The position numbers and the translations under genes are program-made. Below, piece by piece: positions 7,848 through 12,332 of a stretch of DNA of 12,332 bases; the first letter of the stretch is position 1; every line of letters starts with the position of its first letter. This DNA comes from Phytoactinopolyspora endophytica (lineage in GTDB: Bacteria; Actinomycetota; Actinomycetes; Jiangellales; Jiangellaceae): the NCBI RefSeq assembly GCF_004138495.1, contig NZ_ML142850.1, positions 17,687 to 30,018 on the forward strand, read 5' to 3'. The notes under the pieces are model-generated. The model was not told the origin of the DNA and ran no database searches. It worked only from the letters and a program-made list of their open reading frames with translations.

Positions 7848-7864
7848 TCACCCGCCGCGGGTGA
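7848..7864. promoter_or_regulatory. Palindromic operator copy C, upstream of the DUF7144 gene
   Basis: TCACCCGCCGCGGGTGA matches all 14 consensus positions, with perfect 7-bp arms around CCG. It lies 82 bp upstream of the DUF7144 ATG and 144 bp upstream of the first SulP gene, and is spaced 18 bp centre to centre from copy D. Confidence 0.75.
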
Positions 7865-7865
7865 T

Positions 7866-7882
7866 TCACCCCGCCCGGGTGA
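7866..7882. promoter_or_regulatory. Palindromic operator copy D, tandem with C
   Basis: TCACCCCGCCCGGGTGA matches 13 of 14 consensus positions. It is separated from copy C by one base, so two dimers would lie side by side, suggesting cooperative binding for one or both divergent promoters. Confidence 0.72.
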
Positions 7883-7957
7883 TCCTCATCGACACGACGA
7901 GCCATGCGGCCACCGAACCACCCAGCCCGATGAGCAAGCGCCACGGCGGTCAGAGCC

Positions 7958-7974
7958 TCACCCGATCGGGGTGA
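7958..7974. promoter_or_regulatory. Palindromic operator copy E, just upstream of the first SulP gene
   Basis: TCACCCGATCGGGGTGA matches 13 of 14 consensus positions. It ends 34 bp before the ATG at 8009. If transcription starts close to that ATG, the site would be centred about 40 bp upstream, a usual place for a LuxR-type activator, but no convincing -10 box is visible. Confidence 0.72.
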
Positions 7975-8008
7975 AGACCGCGCACCGGCCCGCCACCAGA
8001 GTCGGCTC

Positions 8009-9754
8009 ATGGCCCGCCTACGGACCTTGGCGCAGCGCACGAGCGTGGCCACGCGCGGCTGGCTGCGAGATATCCGTCCAGAACGCCGTCACCTGCGCAC
8101 CGACGCGATCGCAGCTGTGCCCAACTCGGTCAGTGGCGTCCCCGACGGCATGGCATCCGCGGCGCTGGTCGGGGTCAGCCCGGTATACGGGCTCTATGCG
8201 AACATCTTCGGCCCGCTGATCGGTGGCCTGTTCACCAGTACCCGCATGATGATCGTCACGACGACGACCGCCGGCGCCCTGGCGGCCTCATCGGCCTTGA
8301 GCCACGTGGACAGCGCGGAGCGCCCTCAGGCGCTGTTTCTGCTCACGCTCATCGTCGGCGTGCTGATGATCGTCGCCGGTGTCCTGAGGCTGGGACGCTA
8401 TGTCCGCTTCGTCTCGCACTCGGTCATGACCGGGTTTCTCACCGGCGTCGCGGTGAACATCCTCCTGGGACAGCTGGCCGATCTCTCCGGAGCCGACGTG
8501 GATGGTGCCACCAGCGTCGCCAAGGCGGCCGACCTCGCCACTCATCCAGGACGGGTGGATTTCGCCTCTCTCGTCGTCGGCCTCACCACCTTGGTGATCC
8601 TCTTCGGGCTGGCCCGGACCCGTCTGGTCGCCGTCAGCGCGCTCCTGGCACTAGTGGTGCCGACCACGGTCGTCGCCGTGTTCGGGCTGGACAACGTCGC
8701 CCAGGTTCGAGACTCCGGTGACATCCCCCGGTCCCTCCCGCTGCCCGCGTTACCCGACCCGGGTCTGTTCTCGTTCGAGCTCATCACCGGAGCGGTCGCC
8801 GTCGCCGTGATCGTCCTAGTCCAAGGCGCAGGCGTGAACGAATCAGCGCCCAATCCCGACGGTTCCTCCGACATCAACCGTGACTTCACCGCTCAGGGCA
8901 TCGCGAATGTGACCGTGGGGATCTTCCGCGGTCAGCCGGTGGGAGGATCGGTGAGCCGCACGGCACTGAACGTCGCGGTGGGACCGCGGACTCGATGGTC
9001 CGCCATCCTGTCCGGCGCCATCCTGCTCCCAATCGTCGTCCTGTTCTCCGGGCTGGTAGGCCTGGTTCCCCTACCGACGCTTGCGGCCGTGCTGGTCTTC
9101 GCCGCCGTCAAATCGCTGTCCCCATCGGGTGTCGTGACGATCTGGCGCACCGGTGCCACGTCGGAGATCGCGTTGGTGACGACGTTCGTTGCGACACTGC
9201 TCCTCCCCGTCGCGGCGGCCGTCGGCATCGGCGTCGCGTTGTCCCTGCTGCTGCAGTTGAACCAAGAGGCCATGGACCTCAAGGTGGTTGAGCTTGTGCA
9301 AGACGACGACGGCCGGTTCATCGAACAGCCCGCACCGGCAGAGCTTCCAAGCGAGAAGGTGACACTGCTCGATGTGTACGGCAGCCTGCTCTACGCCGGA
9401 TCACGAACGCTGCAAGCGCACCTGCCCGATCCCACGCATGCCCAGCGAGCCGCGGTCATCTTGCGCCTGCGCGGACGCGTCTCACTCGGCGCCACGTTCT
9501 ATCGCGTCATTGGCGCCTACTCGAAACAACTGGCCCGGTCCGGGAGCCGGCTCTACCTCTCCGGCCTCGATCCCCAGCTGGTCAAGCAGTTGCGGCGTGC
9601 TGGAGGAGTCGACCTTGCCGGTCCGGTTCGGGCGGTTCCAGCGACACCGGTGCTCGGCGCGTCCACACGACGAGCACAGGCACTCGCCGACTCCTGGCTC
9701 ATCCGGCATCGCAACCATGACGACGCGAAGCCACCCGCAGAGCCAGACGCCTGA
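8009..9754 (+). CDS. SulP-family inorganic anion transporter with STAS domain (first copy)
   Basis: A 581-residue SLC26/SulP transporter. Residues about 25-430 are the membrane domain, with AAVPNSVSGVPDGMASAALVG (family VPQSMAYA region), SPVYGLYANIFGPLIGGLF, VSHSVMTGFLTGVAVNILLG, and the conserved NPDGSSDINRDFTAQG then QPVGGSVSRTALN at about 281-315. Residues about 449-560 are a cytoplasmic STAS domain (VTLLDVYGSLLYAGS, AAVILRLRGRVSL, SRLYLSGLDPQLVKQLRRAG). SulP proteins move sulfate, bicarbonate, chloride or other anions, often with Na+ or H+; the substrate cannot be told here. No clear ribosome site precedes the ATG, so a leaderless message or a slightly later start (GTG 8045) is possible. 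Palindrome E is 34 bp upstream. The gene ends at a hairpin shared with the second, convergent SulP gene. Confidence 0.92.
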   Translation: MARLRTLAQRTSVATRGWLRDIRPERRHLRTDAIAAVPNSVSGVPDGMASAALVGVSPVYGLYANIFGPLIGGLFTSTRMMIVTTTTAGALAASSALSHVDSAERPQALFLLTLIVGVLMIVAGVLRLGRYVRFVSHSVMTGFLTGVAVNILLGQLADLSGADVDGATSVAKAADLATHPGRVDFASLVVGLTTLVILFGLARTRLVAVSALLALVVPTTVVAVFGLDNVAQVRDSGDIPRSLPLPALPDPGLFSFELITGAVAVAVIVLVQGAGVNESAPNPDGSSDINRDFTAQGIANVTVGIFRGQPVGGSVSRTALNVAVGPRTRWSAILSGAILLPIVVLFSGLVGLVPLPTLAAVLVFAAVKSLSPSGVVTIWRTGATSEIALVTTFVATLLLPVAAAVGIGVALSLLLQLNQEAMDLKVVELVQDDDGRFIEQPAPAELPSEKVTLLDVYGSLLYAGSRTLQAHLPDPTHAQRAAVILRLRGRVSLGATFYRVIGAYSKQLARSGSRLYLSGLDPQLVKQLRRAGGVDLAGPVRAVPATPVLGASTRRAQALADSWLIRHRNHDDAKPPAEPDA

Positions 9755-9765
9755 GAACTGACCTG

Positions 9766-9784
9766 GAAGGCGCTGCGCGCCTTC
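9766..9784. terminator. Bidirectional hairpin terminator between the two SulP genes
   Basis: GAAGGCGC, a TGC loop, then GCGCCTTC: a perfect 8-bp stem. It lies 11 bases past the stop of the plus-strand SulP gene and 3 bases from the stop of the minus-strand one, so it serves both. A short TT follows on the plus strand and CC on the minus strand. Confidence 0.7.
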
Positions 9785-9787
9785 TTG

Positions 9788-11473
9788 CTACGCCGATTCC
9801 CGGGGCCCGCGCCGCAGCCACTCCTCGGCCGCGGCATACGCGGCTTCGACTGCGGCGAAATGTGTGTCCCGCTCCTCGAAGACGCCGTCCTCGCCGAGCC
9901 GCTCCGCGAAGCCGGATCGCTGGAGCACACGGATGAACTGAGGGTGCACACCGACGAGAAGCAGCCGGCTACCCAGCTGCTCGAGGTCGCTGTCATAGCG
10001 TTCGAGCGTCTTGAGCAAGGCTGAGCTGGCGATGTCTGGCAGGGCACGCAGGCGCAGAACAATCACGGCGTCGCGGGCATCGGACGTGTCCGGCCACTGC
10101 TCGGCCAGGCGATAGATCTCGGCGAAGAAGCTGACGCCCGTGTAGTTGAGCACTGTGACCGTGTTGGGTGCGATGCGCCTCGGAGGGTCGACGTCTCGCC
10201 AACCGCCGTCCGGATCGCGGACCAGGGCAGTCAGCCTGCCCTGCCGAGCGGCCTGCGTGCAGTAGAGCAACAGCGAAAGGACAGCACCGAGGACAATCGC
10301 GTTCTGCAACGGGATCTGGGTCGTCGCCAGAAAGGTGACGACCATCGCGAGGCTGGACAGCCACGACGTGCGCAGGACGAGCACGATGTCGGTTTTCCGT
10401 TCCCAGAGAAGCTCGGCCCCGATGACCACGATCAGGGCGCCGATCACCGGCATGGGGATCAGCTCCGCGTACCGGCCCACGGTCAGCACGATGAGCCCAA
10501 GCCACACACCTGCGAATATCCCAGCCCACCTGGTGGTCGCGCCGGCACCGGCGGCGACCCCAGTCCGCGACATCGAGCCGCCTGCCGGCAACGCTTGAAA
10601 GAGGCTACCGGCGATGCTGGCCGCGCCCTGTGCACCAAAGTCGCCGTTCATGCTGGTCCGCGACCCATCGGGGTTGGGCATCGCGGTGCTGATGCTGGCA
10701 GCTTGAGCCAGCGCCACCAACGCAATGGAGACCGATCCGACCACGAGATCCGAGGCGACCGAGAGGTCGGGAAGCACCGGCGCCGGTAGGCCTGCCGGTA
10801 TCTGTGCGATGTCACCGGCCAGCTCGACGTCGGGACCGGCGACACCGACGACGGCAGTCATCGCCAGCATCGCCACCAGGATCGCCACCGCTGTCAGGGG
10901 CCGAATCGACCGGCAGATTGCCCAGATGGCCACAGTAGCCATGGCGACGCCTACCGCAGACGGCACCCAGGATCCGGCGTTCAGGATCGTGTCGAGGAGT
11001 TGACCGAGCTTGTTGTGGACGTCGGAGTCGTAGCCGGTGGCATCGCCGAGCGAACCGGTGATGATCTGCAAGGCGATGCCGACCGAGAACCCGGTCATGA
11101 CGGCGTTGGACACGAAGCTCATCGCGGCGCCCATCCTCAGGACGCCGAACAGCAGCATCACCAGGCCGGTCATCAGGACAAGCGTCGCCAACTGGTTCTG
11201 ATCGGCCGGATCGAGCCCAGCCTGTGTCAGTGCGCTCTGCGACGACAACGCGATGGCGCTCGTGAGGGTCGTCACCATGAGCACGGTCCGCGCGAACATC
11301 GAGCCCACAATGGTGGGAACGATCCCCGTGTAGATGCCCATGACAGGGTTGAATCCCGCCAGCTTGGCGTACGCCATACCTTCAGGGATGCTGAACAGCC
11401 CGGCGACGAAGCCCGAGACGGCGTCCTTCGGCGTCGGCCGGCCGAATCGCGACAGCCAGGCGTTCCAGCCCAT
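9788..11473 (-). CDS. SulP-family inorganic anion transporter with STAS domain (second copy)
   Basis: A 561-residue SulP transporter, related to but clearly different from the first copy. Its membrane domain spans residues about 18-415: DAVSGFVAGLFSIPEGMAYA, FNPVMGIYTGIVPTIVGSMF, VSNAVMTGFSVGIALQIITG, NPDGSRTSMNGDFGAQG at about 265-282 and LPAGGSMSRTGV. A STAS domain follows at about 436-545 (TVTVLNYTGVSFFAEIYRLA, AVIVLRLRALPDIASSALL, SRLLLVGVHPQFIRVLQRSG). The DIASS motif sits where SpoIIAA-type STAS domains carry their phosphorylated serine. The start at 11473 is set by GAGGAGG, 4 bases upstream, and by the family N-terminus. The frame stays open to 12247, but that is the antisense of the ClC gene. 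Palindrome F lies 64 bp upstream. The substrate is not predictable. Confidence 0.92.
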   Translation of the reverse strand: MGWNAWLSRFGRPTPKDAVSGFVAGLFSIPEGMAYAKLAGFNPVMGIYTGIVPTIVGSMFARTVLMVTTLTSAIALSSQSALTQAGLDPADQNQLATLVLMTGLVMLLFGVLRMGAAMSFVSNAVMTGFSVGIALQIITGSLGDATGYDSDVHNKLGQLLDTILNAGSWVPSAVGVAMATVAIWAICRSIRPLTAVAILVAMLAMTAVVGVAGPDVELAGDIAQIPAGLPAPVLPDLSVASDLVVGSVSIALVALAQAASISTAMPNPDGSRTSMNGDFGAQGAASIAGSLFQALPAGGSMSRTGVAAGAGATTRWAGIFAGVWLGLIVLTVGRYAELIPMPVIGALIVVIGAELLWERKTDIVLVLRTSWLSSLAMVVTFLATTQIPLQNAIVLGAVLSLLLYCTQAARQGRLTALVRDPDGGWRDVDPPRRIAPNTVTVLNYTGVSFFAEIYRLAEQWPDTSDARDAVIVLRLRALPDIASSALLKTLERYDSDLEQLGSRLLLVGVHPQFIRVLQRSGFAERLGEDGVFEERDTHFAAVEAAYAAAEEWLRRGPRESA

Positions 11474-11537
11474 GTAGCCTCCTCGTCCGGTAGCGACGGC
11501 CCACCGGTCAGGTTCCGGCTCACACAACTCGGTGGCA

Positions 11538-11554
11538 TCACCCGCCAGGGGTGA
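11538..11554. promoter_or_regulatory. Palindromic operator copy F, between the second SulP and ClC genes
   Basis: TCACCCGCCAGGGGTGA matches 13 of 14 consensus positions. It lies 64 bp upstream of the SulP ATG (minus strand) and 151 bp upstream of the ClC ATG (plus strand), and could serve either or both. The rest of the 232-bp gap shows nothing else I can call. Confidence 0.72.
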
Positions 11555-11705
11555 CGTTCGGCGCATGCGCCAGGTGCACGATGGCCGAAGGCCGGCCGAG
11601 CGCTGTCGGCCATGGTCCGCGGATCGCACAGCGTCCGTTGCGGCGTCCTGAGTCTCCGCGGCTGCGGGAGGGCGCCGCCGCCCACGACAGGCACAGGAGG
11701 CACGG

Positions 11706-12332
11706 ATGGCCGAAGCCACCGCCAGGCCGGCGCATCCAGCATCGAGACTGTTGGCGATGTCGGCGCCGGCACTGGTCATCGGTGTCGGCTCGGCCGTGAT
11801 GCTTGTCGCGGTGTTCGCTGTGGCGGATCGGCTGGAGCGGCTGCTGTGGGAGAGCTGGCCGTCGGCCATGGGTGTGCCCGAAGACGCGGCATGATGGACG
11901 GTGGTGATCGTGACGCTCACCGGCGCCGCGGTCGGCGTCGTCGTGTGGAAGATCCCTGGCCATGCGGGACCGGATCCGGCGACACAGAGCCTCGTCTCTC
12001 CCCCGCTGCCGCTGAATGTGCTTCCCAGCCTCGCTGTTGCTCTGGTGATCACACTCGCCGGTGGAGTGAGCCTCGGACCGGAGAACCCGATATTGGCGTT
12101 GGCCGTGGCTCTCACGCTCGCCGCCGGTGTTCGTGCACGCCCGGGTGTCGCGCCCTCGGCATGGGCCGGGCTCGCCACCGCGGCCATGGTGGGCGCGATG
12201 TTCGGGACACCGGTCGCGGCGGCACTGATACTCAGCTCGGCCCTCACCGGCTCGGAGAAGACGCCGTTGTGGGATCAATTGTTCGCACCGCTGGTCGCGG
12301 CGGCGGCCGGGGCCATTACCGTCGTCCTGCTC
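11706..12332 (+). pseudogene. ClC-type chloride channel/antiporter gene, interrupted by in-frame TGA, 3' end outside window
   Basis: The ATG at 11706 has AGGAGG 5 bases upstream. The first 63 codons encode a hydrophobic helix (LVIGVGSAVMLVAVFAVADR) and RLLWESWPSAMGVPEDAA, then TGA at 11892-11894. The same frame continues at once with WTVVIVTLTGAAVGVVVW and stays open to the window edge. It carries ClC-family marks: PGHAGPDPAT where the first anion-binding loop (GSGIP) sits, and GGVSLGPENPI matching the GxEGP loop with its gating glutamate kept, then a glycine/alanine-rich helix with FGTPVAAALIL. ClC proteins carry chloride, some with proton exchange. In relatives the junction usually reads as two tryptophans, so TGA looks like a one-base change from TGG. 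It may be a true nonsense mutation, a sequencing error, readthrough, or a split gene restarting at GTG 11901 or 11904. Confidence 0.72.

Noticed and set aside
7885..7934. CTCATCG / CGATGAG inverted repeat between operators D and E
   Set aside because: Seven-bp arms 36 bases apart; likely chance at this composition.
7873..7956. Short hydrophobic minus-strand reading (LLIGLGGSVAAWLVVSMR) in the DUF7144/SulP gap
   Set aside because: It looks like a membrane helix but has no ATG or GTG start with a ribosome site and only about 27 codons between stops; too weak to call a gene.
7789..7974. 61-residue plus-strand ORF in the DUF7144/SulP gap
   Set aside because: It covers three operator copies, has no ribosome site and no family resemblance.
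11474..12247. N-terminal extension of the second SulP frame on the minus strand
   Set aside because: It is the open antisense frame of the ClC gene, common in high-GC DNA. A strong ribosome site and the family N-terminus fix the start at 11473.
1..12332. CRISPR arrays, tRNA/rRNA genes, insertion sequences, attachment sites
   Set aside because: No repeat-spacer pattern, no RNA gene signatures, no transposase or terminal repeats were seen by eye.

Overview
The window is high-GC DNA with strong G/C at third codon positions. Its families (a LuxR regulator of the large ATP-binding type, DUF6325 and SHOCT genes, a DUF7144 membrane protein, actinobacterial-style SulP transporters) point to an actinomycete. 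I cannot place it to genus. Family names come from recognising sequence motifs by eye, not from a database search.

Left part (1-2519). The 3' portion of a gene for a large LVIVD-repeat (beta-propeller) protein with a half protease-associated (PA) domain inserted in it runs in from outside. It converges, across a perfect 13-bp hairpin terminator, on a small DUF1905/YdeI-like gene on the minus strand. A 322-bp gap follows. It holds a direct repeat, a possible broken small ORF and the first copy of a palindrome.

Middle and right (2520-12332). A LuxR-family ATPase regulator (893 aa) is followed by a tight operon DUF6325 - SHOCT - CPA2 cation/proton antiporter. A DUF7144 membrane protein gene converges on this operon. 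Next come two convergent SulP anion transporters with STAS domains (8009-9754 plus, 9788-11473 minus) sharing a hairpin terminator. Divergent from the second SulP is a ClC-type chloride channel gene that carries an in-frame TGA and runs off the right edge.

Main finding. A 17-bp palindrome, TCACCCG-N3-CGGGTGA, occurs six times, always between genes: before the regulator, between the regulator and the DUF6325 operon, twice beside the DUF7144 gene, once just upstream of the first SulP, and once between the second SulP and the ClC gene. Two copies match all 14 consensus positions, three match 13 and one matches 12. None was noticed next to the LVIVD or YdeI genes. The two 7-bp inverted half-sites suit a LuxR/NarL-type helix-turn-helix. 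The simplest reading is a self-contained regulon in which the LuxR ATPase controls itself and a set of ion transporters and small accessory proteins, perhaps for ion or pH homeostasis under stress. Who binds the site, and in response to what, is inference.
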